The notes below the pieces were generated by a model. It worked only from the letters and a program-made list of their open reading frames with translations. It did no database searches and was not told the DNA's origin. A DNA stretch of 64,000 bases, from the NCBI RefSeq assembly GCF_011074955.1, contig NZ_WUQJ01000019.1:62001-126000 (forward strand), read 5' to 3'. Below are positions 52,886 to 62,812 of the stretch, piece by piece. The translations under genes and the position numbers were made by a program. How positions within the stretch are numbered: position 1 is the stretch's first letter; each line of letters begins with the position of its first letter. Origin of the DNA: Marinobacter caseinilyticus. GTDB taxonomy: Bacteria; Pseudomonadota; Gammaproteobacteria; Pseudomonadales; Oleiphilaceae.

Positions 52886-54262
52886 TCAGAGCTCTTCCAG
52901 CGCGGTCAGGGCATCGCTGAGTTTGGTTACCGGAATGACCTTCATATTCTCCAGGACCTTGCGGGGCGCGTTACCCTTGGGCACCAGTGCGCGGGTAAAA
53001 CCGTGTTTGGCCGCCTCGTAAATCCGCTCCTGCCCGCTGGGGACCGGGCGGATTTCGCCGGACAAACCAACCTCACCAAATATCACCAGATCCTGCGGCA
53101 GAGCCCGGTCGCGAAATGACGACACTACGGCTGCCAGTAGCGCCAGGTCGGCACTGGTCTCGCTCACTTTGACCCCGCCCACAACGTTCACGAAGACGTC
53201 CTGATCCGCGCAATGCAGACCGCCATGGCGGTGAAGCACTGCCAGCAGCATGGCCAGTCGATTTTGATCGAGGCCGACGGCGACCCGCCTTGGATAGCCG
53301 CCCTGAGCAACATCCACCAGCGCCTGGATTTCCACCAGCATCGGCCGAGTGCCTTCCCAGACCACCATGACCACACTGCCGGGCGCGGCGTCCTCGCCTC
53401 GATTCAGGAAAATGGCGCTGGGGTTTTTTACCTCTTTGAGGCCTTGTTCCAGCATTGCGAACACGCCCAGTTCGTTGACCGCGCCAAAACGATTCTTGAT
53501 GCCCCGCAAGGTGCGATAGCGGCTGTCACTGGAGCCTTCCAGCAGAATCGAGCAGTCAATCATATGTTCCAGCACCTTGGGGCCTGCCAGGCTACCGTCT
53601 TTGGTAACGTGGCCAACCAAAAACAGGATGGTGCCGGTTTGTTTCGCAAAACGGGTCAGGTAGGCGGCACTCTCACGCACCTGGGATACACTGCCTGGCG
53701 CCGACTCAACGTCACTCACGTGCATAACCTGAATGCTGTCCACCACCAGAATGCGGGGTTTCTCGATTTCCGCGATTTGAATAATGCGCTCGACGCTGGT
53801 CTCCGACAGCATTTTCAGATCGTGGGTGGGGAGGTTCAGGCGTTGGGCCCGAAGAGCCACCTGTTGCAGTGACTCCTCCCCGGTGACATACAGTGCGGAC
53901 ACCGAGCCGGCGAGATGACACACGGCTTGCAGCAGCAGCGTGCTTTTGCCAGCTCCCGGATGCCCGCCCATCAGCACCGCCGAGCCTTCGACCAGTCCGC
54001 CCCCGAGCACCCGGTCCAGCTCCTGCATGCCGGAGCTGATACGGGACTGCTCGCTGAGATTGACCGAGCCCAGGGTCTGTACCGCGGACAAACTGCCCGC
54101 AAAGCCTTCAAAGCGTGCGCCACGGCTGCCACCCGCTGTGCCGTTAACTCCGCGGACTTCACTGATCGTGTTCCAAGTCTGACACGCCGTGCATTGGCCT
54201 TGCCATTTGGAATAGTCGGCACCGCAGTCGGTGCAGACATAGGCGGTTTTGGTTTTTGCCAT
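52886..54262 (-). CDS. radA: DNA repair protein RadA (Sms)
   Basis: RadA is a hexameric RecA-like helicase that processes recombination intermediates. The 458-residue protein has an N-terminal zinc finger (YVCTDCGADYSKWQGQC and CQTW), then a RecA core with Walker A GGHPGAGKSTLL. The diagnostic KNRFGAVNE motif follows, and a C-terminal Lon protease-like domain (GDPAGSVVMV-type start, LVIFGEVGLSGEIRPV) that is inactive as a peptidase in the family. Its ATG shares a base with the ettA stop (TGATG), suggesting coupling. Confidence 0.97.
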   Translation of the reverse strand: MAKTKTAYVCTDCGADYSKWQGQCTACQTWNTISEVRGVNGTAGGSRGARFEGFAGSLSAVQTLGSVNLSEQSRISSGMQELDRVLGGGLVEGSAVLMGGHPGAGKSTLLLQAVCHLAGSVSALYVTGEESLQQVALRAQRLNLPTHDLKMLSETSVERIIQIAEIEKPRILVVDSIQVMHVSDVESAPGSVSQVRESAAYLTRFAKQTGTILFLVGHVTKDGSLAGPKVLEHMIDCSILLEGSSDSRYRTLRGIKNRFGAVNELGVFAMLEQGLKEVKNPSAIFLNRGEDAAPGSVVMVVWEGTRPMLVEIQALVDVAQGGYPRRVAVGLDQNRLAMLLAVLHRHGGLHCADQDVFVNVVGGVKVSETSADLALLAAVVSSFRDRALPQDLVIFGEVGLSGEIRPVPSGQERIYEAAKHGFTRALVPKGNAPRKVLENMKVIPVTKLSDALTALEEL

Positions 54263-55923
54263 CAGGCCAGCTTCTTGTATTTCATGCGCTGTGGCACGAG
54301 CGCCGAGTCACCTTTGCGCTTCTTGTGATCTTCATCGTATTCGGTGAAGTTGCCTTCAAAGAACACCACTTCGCTGTCGCCTTCAAACGCCAGAATGTGT
54401 GTCGCTACCCGGTCCAGGAACCAGCGGTCGTGCGAAATGACCAGTGCCGATCCGGGGAAGTTTAGCAGTGCTTCCTCCAGCGCCCGCAGGGTTTCCACGT
54501 CAAGATCGTTGGTCGGCTCGTCCAGCAGCAGCACATTGCCACCCTCTTTCAGCAGCTTGGCCAGATGAAGACGATTGCGCTCACCGCCCGACAGGTCGCC
54601 GACCCGTTTTTGCTGGTCGCTGCCCTTGAAGTTGAAGCGGCCGACGTAGGCCCGGGACGGTGTTTGATAGTTACCGACCTGGATTATGTCCTGGCCTCCG
54701 CTCAACTCTTCCCAGACGGTGTTTTCGCCGTTCAGATCGCGAATCTGATCGACATACGCGAGCTTGACCGACTCGCCAACGGTAATGGCGCCGTCGTCGG
54801 GTGTGTCCTGCGCTGCAATCATTCGAAACAGGGTCGACTTACCGGCACCGTTGCCGCCAATGATGCCCACAATGGAGCCCGGTGGAATGCTAAAATTGAG
54901 CTTTTCGTAAAGCAGCGTGCCGTCAAAGGACTTGCTGACGCTCTCGACGTCAATCACTTTGTCACCAAGGCGAGGTCCGGGCGGAATATAGAGCTCATTG
55001 GTTTCATTGCGCTTCTGGAAGTCTTGCGAACTGAGCTCGTCAAAGCGCGCCAGTCGGGCTTTGCTCTTGGATTGCCGGCCTTTTGCATTGCTGCGAACCC
55101 ACTCGAGCTCGTGCTTGATGGTCTTTTGCCGGGCATCTTCCTGTTTGCCCTCAATTTCCAGGCGCTTTTCCTTGGCTTCCAGCCACTGGCTGTAATTGCC
55201 TTCAAACGGGATACCCTGACCGCGATCCAGCTCCAGTATCCAGCCGGCGACATTGTCGAGAAAGTAGCGATCGTGCGTAATGGCAACCACGGTACCGGAA
55301 TAGTCGTGCAGAAAACGTTCCAGCCAGGCGACCGATTCCGCATCCAGGTGGTTCGTCGGCTCATCGAGCAGCAACATGTCGGGCCCGGACAACAGCAGGC
55401 GGCACAGGGCCACCCGGCGCCGTTCGCCACCGGAGAGATTAGCGACACTGGCATCCCAGGCCGGCAGCCGCAAGGCATCGGCGGCAACTTCCAGTTTGCG
55501 TTCAATGTCATGGCCATCAACCGCCTGGATAAAGCTTTCCAGTTCGCCCTGTTTCTTGGCCAAGGCATCAAAGTCCGCATCCGGTTCAGCGTACGCGGCG
55601 TAAACCTGGTCCAGCTCAGCCAAGGCGTTATGCACGTTGGCGGCCGCTTCATCCACGATCTCTTTCACGGTTTTGCTGTCATCCAGCTCCGGTTCCTGGG
55701 GTAAATAGCCCACATTGATCCCGGGCTGGGGTCGGGCTTCGCCAATGTAATCCTGATCAATGCCCGCCATAATCCGTAGCAGGGTGGATTTACCCGAGCC
55801 ATTCAGGCCCAGTACGCCAATTTTGGCACCGGGAAAGAAGCTCAGGGAGATATCCTTGAGAATTTCGCGCTTCGGGGGGACGACCTTGCCCACCCGGTTC
55901 ATGGAAAATACGTACTGGGCCAT
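54262..55923 (-). CDS. ettA: Energy-dependent translational throttle protein EttA (ABC-F)
   Basis: EttA binds the ribosomal E site and gates entry into elongation according to the ATP/ADP ratio. The 553-residue soluble ABC-F protein has two ATPase domains. Domain 1 has GLNGSGKSTLL and LSGGERRRVALC; domain 2 has GGNGAGKSTLF and LSGGERNRLHLA. Between them is the linker with KEKRLEIEGKQEDARQKT. The N-terminus MAQYVFSMNRVGKVVPPKR is specific to EttA rather than Uup or YheS. It overlaps radA by one base and is divergent from glyA, 215 bp away. Confidence 0.97.
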   Translation of the reverse strand: MAQYVFSMNRVGKVVPPKREILKDISLSFFPGAKIGVLGLNGSGKSTLLRIMAGIDQDYIGEARPQPGINVGYLPQEPELDDSKTVKEIVDEAAANVHNALAELDQVYAAYAEPDADFDALAKKQGELESFIQAVDGHDIERKLEVAADALRLPAWDASVANLSGGERRRVALCRLLLSGPDMLLLDEPTNHLDAESVAWLERFLHDYSGTVVAITHDRYFLDNVAGWILELDRGQGIPFEGNYSQWLEAKEKRLEIEGKQEDARQKTIKHELEWVRSNAKGRQSKSKARLARFDELSSQDFQKRNETNELYIPPGPRLGDKVIDVESVSKSFDGTLLYEKLNFSIPPGSIVGIIGGNGAGKSTLFRMIAAQDTPDDGAITVGESVKLAYVDQIRDLNGENTVWEELSGGQDIIQVGNYQTPSRAYVGRFNFKGSDQQKRVGDLSGGERNRLHLAKLLKEGGNVLLLDEPTNDLDVETLRALEEALLNFPGSALVISHDRWFLDRVATHILAFEGDSEVVFFEGNFTEYDEDHKKRKGDSALVPQRMKYKKLA

Positions 55924-56060
55924 AGTTGGCAGGATCCTTTCAATTGATATCGGGAGGCCTGTAACGGTAGCGAAACCGCTGCTTTATAGCAATCCACGTC
56001 CGTTGCAGTTGCGGTCGCAGGTAACCGGCCGAAAAGATGATTTTTGGGTCCGTAATACGC

Positions 56061-56114
56061 TAGAATAGCGGCCCTCTTTTTCACACCCGAATTCAGACAG
56101 TCTGCTCGGCAGAC
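56061..56114 (+). promoter_or_regulatory. glyA upstream region: candidate -10 and leader hairpin
   Basis: TAGAAT (56061-56066) is a good -10 hexamer, but no clear -35 lies 16-18 bp upstream. GTCTGC (56100-56105) and GCAGAC (56109-56114) form a perfect 6-bp hairpin with a TCG loop, ending 13 nt before the AGAGG ribosome binding site of glyA. It might influence translation; no known regulator site is recognised. Confidence 0.35.
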
Positions 56115-56138
56115 GCAGCACCCAGAGGCAGCGCATCC

Positions 56139-57395
56139 ATGTTTAACCGTGATATGAAGATCGCCGGATTTGACGACGAGATCTGGAACGCCATGCAGGC
56201 AGAGTCCTCGCGCCAGGAAGCGCATATCGAACTCATCGCATCTGAAAACTATACCAGCCCGCGAGTCATGGAGGCACAGGGCTCTGTGCTGACCAATAAG
56301 TACGCCGAAGGTTACCCTGGCAAGCGTTACTATGGTGGTTGCGAGCACGTGGACGTTGTGGAAAGTCTGGCGATCGAACGCGCCAAGACGCTGTTTGGCG
56401 CCGCGTATGCAAACGTTCAGCCGCACTCTGGCTCCCAGGCCAACTCCGCCGTGTTCATGGCGTTGTTGAAGCCGGGCGACACCGTGCTTGGCATGAGCCT
56501 GGCTCATGGTGGCCATTTGACCCACGGCGCCTCTGTTAACTTCTCCGGTAAAATCTACCATGCGATCCAGTATGGCCTGAATCCGGAAACCGGTCTGATC
56601 GACTACGACGAAGTCGAGCGTCTGGCGGTTGAGCACAAGCCAAAAATGATCATTGCCGGTTTTTCAGCGTATTCCCAGGCATTGGACTTTGCCCGCTTCA
56701 GAGCGATAGCCGACAAGGTGGGCGCTTACCTGTTTGTCGATATGGCCCACGTAGCGGGGCTGGTGGCGGCCGGCGTTTACCCCGACCCAATTCCCCATGC
56801 TCATGTGGTGGCGACCACAACCCATAAAACGTTGAGAGGCCCGCGGGGCGGTCTGATTTTGGCGTGTGATGATGCCGATATTCAGAAGAAGCTAAACTCT
56901 GCAGTCTTCCCCGGTGGCCAGGGCGGCCCCCTGATGCACGTGATCGCGGCCAAAGCGATCTGCTTCAAAGAAGCCATGAGCGACGAGTTCAAAACCTACC
57001 AGCAGCAAGTCGTGAAGAATGCCAAAGCAATGGCAGAAGTGTTTATCGAGCGTGGCTACGACGTTGTTTCAGGTGGCACCACCAATCACCTGTTCCTGGT
57101 TAGCCTGATCAAACAGGACATCACCGGCAAAGACGCGGATGCGGCATTGGGTAAGGCCCACATCACCGTCAATAAGAACGCAGTCCCCAACGACCCGCGC
57201 TCTCCTTTTGTGACGTCTGGTCTGCGTATCGGCACCCCGGCAGTAACAACACGTGGATTTGGTGAATCTGAGTGTCGTGATCTGGCTGGCTGGATGTGCG
57301 ATATACTGGATAACATTGAGAGTGACGAGGTGAATGCCCAGGTTCAAAGTCAGGTCGAGGCGTTGTGCGCACGCTTCCCGGTCTACGTATCCTGA
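56139..57395 (+). CDS. glyA: Serine hydroxymethyltransferase
   Basis: GlyA interconverts serine and glycine with tetrahydrofolate, feeding one-carbon metabolism. The 418-residue PLP enzyme begins [19 protein letters not shown] 56139 matches relatives and has AGAGG upstream. The conserved [28 protein letters not shown] and the PLP lysine Lys230 in [13 protein letters not shown] are present. gcvH elsewhere in the window (16799) links to the same glycine/one-carbon pool. A strong hairpin follows before nrdR. Confidence 0.98.
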   Translation: MFNRDMKIAGFDDEIWNAMQAESSRQEAHIELIASENYTSPRVMEAQGSVLTNKYAEGYPGKRYYGGCEHVDVVESLAIERAKTLFGAAYANVQPHSGSQANSAVFMALLKPGDTVLGMSLAHGGHLTHGASVNFSGKIYHAIQYGLNPETGLIDYDEVERLAVEHKPKMIIAGFSAYSQALDFARFRAIADKVGAYLFVDMAHVAGLVAAGVYPDPIPHAHVVATTTHKTLRGPRGGLILACDDADIQKKLNSAVFPGGQGGPLMHVIAAKAICFKEAMSDEFKTYQQQVVKNAKAMAEVFIERGYDVVSGGTTNHLFLVSLIKQDITGKDADAALGKAHITVNKNAVPNDPRSPFVTSGLRIGTPAVTTRGFGESECRDLAGWMCDILDNIESDEVNAQVQSQVEALCARFPVYVS

Positions 57396-57412
57396 GCATT
57401 CAAAGCAAATTG

Positions 57413-57439
57413 CCGGGGCACCGGTTAACGGTGTCCCGG
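57413..57439 (+). terminator. Strong hairpin between glyA and nrdR without T-tract
   Basis: CCGGGG+CACCG (57413-57423) pairs with CGGTG+TCCCGG (57429-57439) around GTTAA: 11 pairs including one G-T. No T run follows. It may be a weak attenuator or an RNA-processing or stability element rather than an intrinsic terminator. The nrdR ribosome binding site (GGAG) lies about 10 nt downstream. Confidence 0.5.
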
Positions 57440-57461
57440 GTGTCCTTCAGGAGCGGTGAGT

Positions 57462-57986
57462 ATGCATTGTCCATTCTGTGGTGAAGCCGATACCAAGGTG
57501 ATTGATTCGCGCCTGGTTGCTGAAGGCGATCAGGTGCGCCGCAGAAGGGAATGTTTGTCTTGCCGCGAGCGCTTTACCACCTTCGAGTCTGCCGAATTGG
57601 TGATGCCGCGGGTGGTGAAGCAGGACGGCACGCGACAGCCGTTTGACGAAGATAAGCTTCGTGACGGCATCATGAAAGCGCTGGAGAAACGGCCTGTCAG
57701 CATTGAAGAAATTGAGGCGTCGCTCAATCGTATCCGGTTCCGGTTGCGAGCCACTGGGGAACGCGAAGTGAAGTCCATGCAGTTGGGGGAAGAGGTCATG
57801 ACCGAACTCCGCCAGCTCGACAAGGTGGCGTATGTTCGGTTTGCCTCTGTCTACCGGAGTTTCCAGGACATCAACGAATTCAAAGAAGAGATTGAACGCT
57901 TGTCTGTCCACATGGGAGAGGGCGCCGACCCGGTGGATGTTGCCAAGGTGCTTGCGGATAACGACGCTGGCGAAGGCAAGCAATGA
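57462..57986 (+). CDS. nrdR: Transcriptional repressor NrdR
   Basis: NrdR represses ribonucleotide reductase genes in response to dATP/ATP. The 174-residue protein starts [18 protein letters not shown] from ATG 57462, with GGAG 8 nt upstream; the GTG at 57456 is less well placed. The zinc ribbon uses CPFC and CLSCRERF. The ATP-cone domain follows, with [19 protein letters not shown]. Its stop overlaps the ribD ATG (ATGA), placing it at the head of the riboflavin run as in many proteobacteria. Confidence 0.98.
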   Translation: MHCPFCGEADTKVIDSRLVAEGDQVRRRRECLSCRERFTTFESAELVMPRVVKQDGTRQPFDEDKLRDGIMKALEKRPVSIEEIEASLNRIRFRLRATGEREVKSMQLGEEVMTELRQLDKVAYVRFASVYRSFQDINEFKEEIERLSVHMGEGADPVDVAKVLADNDAGEGKQ

Positions 57987-59098
57987 TTGATGCCCAGGAC
58001 GCCGCCTTCATGGCCAAGGCGATCCAGCTTGCCTGGCGAGGGCGTTATTCCACCCACCCGAACCCCCGGGTGGGCTGCGTCATCGCGAGAGACGGCCAGA
58101 TTCTTGGGGAAGGCTGGCATGAACGGGCGGGTGAAGCCCACGCGGAAGCGCTGGCGATTAGTCAGGCGGGGCCTGACGCGCGGGGCGCAACCGCTTACGT
58201 GACACTCGAGCCGTGCAGTCATTTTGGCCGCACGCCGCCTTGTGCGCGGGCATTGATAGACGCCGGCGTTGCGCACGTGTTTGCCGCCACCAAGGATCCC
58301 AATCCCACGGTGTCCGGTCGCGGGCTTCAGCAACTGCGGGATGCCGGCATTCGGGTTACCGAGGGATTGCTTGCGGATGAGGCCACAAAGCTTAATCCAG
58401 GCTTCATGAAGCGGATGCAAACAGGGCGGCCGCATGTGAGAGTGAAAGTCGCCTCGAGCCTGGATGGCCGAACCGCGATGGCCTCCGGTGAAAGCCAGTG
58501 GATCACCGGAGCAGACGCCCGGCAGGATGTGCAGCGATTGCGCGCCATGAGCGATGCCATTCTGACCGGGGTCGGTACTGTGCTGGCAGACGATCCTTCT
58601 CTCACCGTGCGTCGCAGTGACCTCGGCGAGATTGGCTTGGCCACCGAGCCGGCTCGACAGCCGTTACGCGTCATTGCGGACCGGGATGCCCGGACGCCGC
58701 CAGGCGCGCAGATTCTTCATGGCGGCAATGTACAGGTGTTTTGTTCGTCGGAGGCGCTGGGTACGGCGCCGGCACAGGATCTCGCTGCGCTGGGTGTGGG
58801 CATGACAGGTATTGGCTGGCGGGATGACGGCGTGGATTTGAGTCAGTTGCTGGACGCCCTTGGCGACATCGGGATCAATGAGCTTTTGGTAGAGGCCGGG
58901 CCACGGCTTGCGGGCGCATTTGTTGCTGGTCGTCTCGTCGATGAATTGTGGCTGTATCAGGCGCCAGTGTTCCTGGGCAGCGAGGGCCGTCCCACCGTGA
59001 CCTTACCGCTAGTAAAAATGGCCGATAAAGTGCAATGGCGGGTCAAGGAACGCCGTCAGCTGGGTGATGATCTGCGCTGGGTATTGACGCTTCAATAG
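57983..59098 (+). CDS. ribD: Bifunctional riboflavin deaminase/reductase RibD
   Basis: RibD performs the second and third steps of riboflavin synthesis: deamination then reduction of the pyrimidine. The 371-residue protein has the N-terminal deaminase with zinc ligands in AHAEALA and [13 protein letters not shown]. The C-terminal reductase starts [20 protein letters not shown] and includes [14 protein letters not shown]. Both halves are complete. It is coupled to nrdR by ATGA and followed by 91 bp and ribB. The riboflavin synthase gene usually placed in this gap is absent. Confidence 0.97.
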   Translation: MIDAQDAAFMAKAIQLAWRGRYSTHPNPRVGCVIARDGQILGEGWHERAGEAHAEALAISQAGPDARGATAYVTLEPCSHFGRTPPCARALIDAGVAHVFAATKDPNPTVSGRGLQQLRDAGIRVTEGLLADEATKLNPGFMKRMQTGRPHVRVKVASSLDGRTAMASGESQWITGADARQDVQRLRAMSDAILTGVGTVLADDPSLTVRRSDLGEIGLATEPARQPLRVIADRDARTPPGAQILHGGNVQVFCSSEALGTAPAQDLAALGVGMTGIGWRDDGVDLSQLLDALGDIGINELLVEAGPRLAGAFVAGRLVDELWLYQAPVFLGSEGRPTVTLPLVKMADKVQWRVKERRQLGDDLRWVLTLQ

Positions 59099-59189
59099 GG
59101 CGTTGGTTTGGTCCGGGATACCGGCGCCAACGCTTTGTGAATTCCAATGAATGGTTACGCCATGGCGTGACGCAAGGGTATGAAGCCTT

Positions 59190-60305
59190 ATGGCATTGAA
59201 CAGTATTGAAGACATTGTTGAAGATATCCGTCAGGGCAAGATGGTCATCCTGATGGACGATGAAGACCGGGAGAATGAAGGCGATCTGGTGATGGCCGCG
59301 GAGTTCTGCACAGCGGAAGCAATCAACTTTATGGCCCGATTTGGTCGCGGACTGATCTGTATGCCTATGACCAGACAGCGCTGTGAGCAATTGGACTTGC
59401 CGCTGATGGTGCATCGCAATGCGTCCGGATTTGGCACCAAGTTTACCCTGTCGATTGAGGCAACCGTGGGTGTCACCACGGGGATTTCCGCCGCCGATCG
59501 CGCCCGCACCGTGCAGGCCGCCGTCGCCAAAGGTGCCAAGCCAGAGGATCTGGTTCAGCCCGGCCATATTTTCCCGCTAATGGCGGATCCAGGCGGCGTG
59601 CTAAGTCGCGCCGGCCATACGGAAGCGTCCTGTGACCTGGCTGCGATGGCAGGCTGCGAGCCGGCAGGTGTGATCTGTGAAATCATGAATGACGACGGCT
59701 CGATGGCACGCCGTGAAGACCTGGAAGCCTTCGCTCAGACTCACGACCTCAAAATCGGCACCATTGCAGATCTCATCCACTATCGCACGCTCAACGAGCG
59801 CACAATTGAATGCGTGGAAGAGTACGACCTCGATACTGAGCACGGTGTATTCAGCCTACGGACTTATCGCGACAGTATTCAAGGTGCAACCCATCTGGCC
59901 TTGGTGATGGGAGAAGTCAAAGCGGACGAACCGGTCTTGGTGCGCGTGCACATAACCGATACCCTGCGGGATCTGCTGGGTGCACGGCGAGAAGGGTCCA
60001 GTAGCTGGCCTCTTCACCATGCCCTTCGAACCATCGGGGAAGCCGGTGCAGGCGTTGTGGTGCTGCTGAACAGTGCGGCGGACAGCTATAACCTGGAAGA
60101 TCGGATCCACGAATTTTTTGACGAGGGACGAGCGTCCGCGAGCAAGGGCAGCTCCGGCGTGTATTTCACTGTCGGCACCGGCTCTCAGATTTTGCGCGAT
60201 CTTGGTGTCAGCAAAATGCGGCTTTTGAGTGCTCCGATCAAGTTCTCGGCCATCTCTGGATTCGATCTGGAAGTGGTTGAGTACGTCCCCTATAACCCCG
60301 AATAA
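59190..60305 (+). CDS. ribB: 3,4-dihydroxy-2-butanone 4-phosphate synthase with degenerate GTP cyclohydrolase II domain (RibBX type)
   Basis: The N-terminal half (about 1-205) is a complete DHBP synthase, with [17 protein letters not shown] and the [16 protein letters not shown] catalytic region. The C-terminal half (about 206-371) has the GTP cyclohydrolase II fold but lacks the three zinc cysteines. Where active enzymes have a Cys-rich segment after VRVHSEC, this protein reads [20 protein letters not shown] with none. Such RibBX proteins are known in gammaproteobacteria and supply only the RibB activity. A separate RibA must then exist elsewhere. ribH follows after 38 bp. Confidence 0.94.
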   Translation: MALNSIEDIVEDIRQGKMVILMDDEDRENEGDLVMAAEFCTAEAINFMARFGRGLICMPMTRQRCEQLDLPLMVHRNASGFGTKFTLSIEATVGVTTGISAADRARTVQAAVAKGAKPEDLVQPGHIFPLMADPGGVLSRAGHTEASCDLAAMAGCEPAGVICEIMNDDGSMARREDLEAFAQTHDLKIGTIADLIHYRTLNERTIECVEEYDLDTEHGVFSLRTYRDSIQGATHLALVMGEVKADEPVLVRVHITDTLRDLLGARREGSSSWPLHHALRTIGEAGAGVVVLLNSAADSYNLEDRIHEFFDEGRASASKGSSGVYFTVGTGSQILRDLGVSKMRLLSAPIKFSAISGFDLEVVEYVPYNPE

Positions 60306-60343
60306 ATCTGGCTCGCATGTCGAGTCTATACAGGAGCCAAAGA

Positions 60344-60820
60344 ATGCAAGGTATTAATGTAATTGAAGGCGATTTCACCCAATGTTCCGGTCGCTACGCA
60401 CTTGTGGTTGGGCGCTTTAACGGGTTTGTCGTTGAAAGCCTGGTATCCGGCGCAGTCGATACACTGCGTCGTCATGGTATCCCGGACAGTCAGATCACCA
60501 TTGTACGGGTGCCAGGTGCCTACGAGATGCCGCTGGCGGTCAAACGGGTAGCGGAATCCGGCAATCACGACGCTATCATTGCGCTGGGGGCTGTGATTCG
60601 TGGTGGTACGCCGCATTTTGAATATGTCGCAGGCGAGGCGTCGAGCGGTTTGGGTGCTGTGAGTCTGGAAACCGACGTGCCGGTGACGTTCGGTGTTTTA
60701 ACCGTTGATTCCATCGAACAGGCTATCGAGCGATCAGGCACCAAAGCGGGTAACAAAGGCGCTGAAGCCGCCATTACTGCGCTTGAGATGGTCAGCCTCT
60801 TTAAGAAGCTGGGTGAGTGA
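60344..60820 (+). CDS. ribH: 6,7-dimethyl-8-ribityllumazine synthase
   Basis: RibH condenses the pyrimidine and the four-carbon unit to lumazine, the penultimate step of riboflavin synthesis. ATG 60344 (GGAG 8 nt upstream) gives 158 residues. The active-site segments are [36 protein letters not shown] and [20 protein letters not shown] (catalytic His). The stop shares a base with the nusB ATG (TGATG). Confidence 0.98.
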   Translation: MQGINVIEGDFTQCSGRYALVVGRFNGFVVESLVSGAVDTLRRHGIPDSQITIVRVPGAYEMPLAVKRVAESGNHDAIIALGAVIRGGTPHFEYVAGEASSGLGAVSLETDVPVTFGVLTVDSIEQAIERSGTKAGNKGAEAAITALEMVSLFKKLGE

Positions 60821-61305
60821 TGAGTGAATCCGACGAAACAGTCTTACCCGCCGGCGGCGACAAGCCAGAGGGTCGGCCCAAAGCCGGAGAGCGCCGTCGT
60901 GCACGTATTCTGGCGATGCAGGGCCTGTATCAACGTCACTTCAGCAAGAGTGCCATTGCTGATATTGAAGCGGAGTTCATGGTCGACAACGATATGGGCA
61001 ATGTCGATACCGCGTATTTTCGAGATTTGCTTCGCGGCGTGCATCGAGAACAGGCTGACCTGGACCGAACGCTGGAGCCATTTCTTGACCGCCCGCTAGG
61101 GGAAGTTGACGCCGTTGAGTTGGCGATTGTCAGACTCGGCGCCTATGAGCTCAAGCATCGCATTGACGTGCCCTACAAAGTGGTGATCAACGAAGGCATT
61201 GAAATGGCCAAACGGTTTGGCGGTACCGAGGGGCACCGGTTTGTGAACAGCATTCTGGACAAGCTCAGTCGCCGGCTTCGGCTGGCAGAAACTCGCCCGC
61301 GCTGA
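60820..61305 (+). CDS. nusB: Transcription antitermination protein NusB
   Basis: NusB, with NusE (S10), binds boxA RNA in rRNA antitermination. The 161-residue all-helical protein has a polar N-terminal extension of about 22 residues. Its core is RRRARILAMQGLYQRHFS, DAVELAIVRLGAYELKHR and PYKVVINEGIEMAKRFG. ATG 60820 overlaps the ribH stop. thiL follows after 3 bp, a conserved order. Confidence 0.97.
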   Translation: MSESDETVLPAGGDKPEGRPKAGERRRARILAMQGLYQRHFSKSAIADIEAEFMVDNDMGNVDTAYFRDLLRGVHREQADLDRTLEPFLDRPLGEVDAVELAIVRLGAYELKHRIDVPYKVVINEGIEMAKRFGGTEGHRFVNSILDKLSRRLRLAETRPR

Positions 61306-61308
61306 ATC

Positions 61309-62268
61309 ATGGGTGAATTTGAGCTGATCCGACAGGTGTTTATGCCGTTGGCTAATGCCACCGCGACATCCGCGGTTCAGCTCGGGCCGGGAGACGATTG
61401 CGCCATTCAGCGACTCCCACCTGAGAGCGATCTTGTCTTCTCTGTGGATACCCTGGTTGAAGGAGTCCACTTCCCCAAGGGCTACGCCCCGGAATGTCTG
61501 GGGTGGCGCAGCCTGGCAACCGCTGCAAGCGACCTCGCGGCCATGGGCGCTGACCCGGTGTGCTTTACCCTTGCCCTGACCCTACCCAACGCCAGTTCGC
61601 ACTGGTTGCAAGCGTTTGCTGAGGGCCTGGAGTCGGCCGCCAGGGCCTTTGGTTTGGCGTTGGCGGGGGGAGACACCACCCGAGGCCCGCTGGCTCTTTC
61701 CCTGCAAGTCCATGGTACAGTCCCCCAAGGGCAGGCCCTGCTGCGGTCGGGTGCTTGCAGTGGTGATCTGGTGTGTGTGTCCGGCAGCCTCGGTGATGCG
61801 GGTGCGGCGCTGCAGTGGCTTGATCAAGGCGCGGTGTCCGAAGAGGTGTCGGCGTTACTGCAGCGCTATCATTATCCGACCCCGAGATTGGCCCTGGGCC
61901 GCGCACTCCGGGGCAAAGCCACGGCTGCCATCGACGTGTCGGACGGGTTATTGGTCGATCTCCAGCATTTGTTAGAGGCGTCAGGTGTCGGAGCGCGCAT
62001 TTATGCCTCGGCGATTCCTCAGTCCACGGCCTTGCAATCGTTGCACCCTGAACAGGCGCTGGCTTTGGCGTTGAACAGTGGGGACGATTATGAGTTGTGC
62101 TTTACCATTGCCAAAGAAGATTGGGCACTGATCCGCAGGCATAACGAGGGCGTCGCATTGACGGTTATTGGTGAGGTTTTGGCGCAGCCCGGGCTATTGT
62201 TGAATGATGGAGAGCGCGATCAAAAAGCCATTTTGACTGGTTACGACCACTTCGGAGGGATTGAATGA
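61309..62268 (+). CDS. thiL: Thiamine-monophosphate kinase
   Basis: ThiL phosphorylates thiamine monophosphate to TPP, the ligand of the riboswitch upstream of thiC in this window. The 319-residue protein has the PurM-like motifs: QLGPGDDCAIQ near the N-terminus, SVDTLVEGVHF, LATAASDLAAMGADP and LALAGGDTTRGPL. The C-terminal AAIDVSDGLLVDLQHLLEAS and SGDDYELCFT are also conserved. It overlaps pgpA by 4 bp (ATGA). Confidence 0.97.
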   Translation: MGEFELIRQVFMPLANATATSAVQLGPGDDCAIQRLPPESDLVFSVDTLVEGVHFPKGYAPECLGWRSLATAASDLAAMGADPVCFTLALTLPNASSHWLQAFAEGLESAARAFGLALAGGDTTRGPLALSLQVHGTVPQGQALLRSGACSGDLVCVSGSLGDAGAALQWLDQGAVSEEVSALLQRYHYPTPRLALGRALRGKATAAIDVSDGLLVDLQHLLEASGVGARIYASAIPQSTALQSLHPEQALALALNSGDDYELCFTIAKEDWALIRRHNEGVALTVIGEVLAQPGLLLNDGERDQKAILTGYDHFGGIE

Positions 62269-62792
62269 CCGATCACCAGGATGTGGATGAGGCTCATTCA
62301 CCGCACGCAGTTTTACCACCAGGCTTTTTACGCCATCCGGTTCACCTCCTCGCCTTTGGGTTTGGTAGTGGGGCTGCACCCAGAGCACCAGGCACTTGGG
62401 GCAGTCTGGCAGCCATTCCGTTGTATTTTATGTTTTTCTGGACGACCCCGTTGGTCTATTGGGCAATCGTGGCTGTGGCGTTTCTGGCGGGTATTTGGCT
62501 GTGTGGTAGCACAGCACGCGATCTAAAGGTGCATGACCACGGCGGTATCGTTTGGGATGAGTTTGTTGGCATGTGGATTGTCCTGGGCTTTCATCCAGAG
62601 ACGTTTCAGGGCGTGCTGGTGGCGTTTCTACTGTTCCGTTTTTTCGATGTGCTGAAGCCTTGGCCTATCAACTGGTTCGATGAAAAAATGCCAGGGGGGT
62701 TGGGCATCATGTTTGATGACGTATTGGCTGGGATTATGGCGTTGTTGAGTCTGTTATTGATAGAGCAGTGGCTGTTGCCGGCTATGATCTAA
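62265..62792 (+). CDS. pgpA: Phosphatidylglycerophosphatase A
   Basis: PgpA dephosphorylates phosphatidylglycerol phosphate in the inner membrane. The 175-residue protein shows FGSGAAPRAPGTWGSLAAIP, HDHGGIVWDEFVGMWIVL with the acidic catalytic residues, and FRFFDVLKPWPINWFDEK between hydrophobic spans. It ends the nrdR-ribDBH-nusB-thiL-pgpA run. An inverted repeat AACGCTT (62792-62798) / AAGCGTT (62820-62826) spans its stop codon and the end of the convergent gene. Confidence 0.96.
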   Translation: MTDHQDVDEAHSPHAVLPPGFLRHPVHLLAFGFGSGAAPRAPGTWGSLAAIPLYFMFFWTTPLVYWAIVAVAFLAGIWLCGSTARDLKVHDHGGIVWDEFVGMWIVLGFHPETFQGVLVAFLLFRFFDVLKPWPINWFDEKMPGGLGIMFDDVLAGIMALLSLLLIEQWLLPAMI

Positions 62793-62812
62793 ACGCTTTG
62801 ACGCTTAACAAA

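Noticed and set aside
54565..55704. 379-codon plus-strand open frame
   Set aside because: Antisense shadow of ettA, produced by codon bias in GC-rich DNA.
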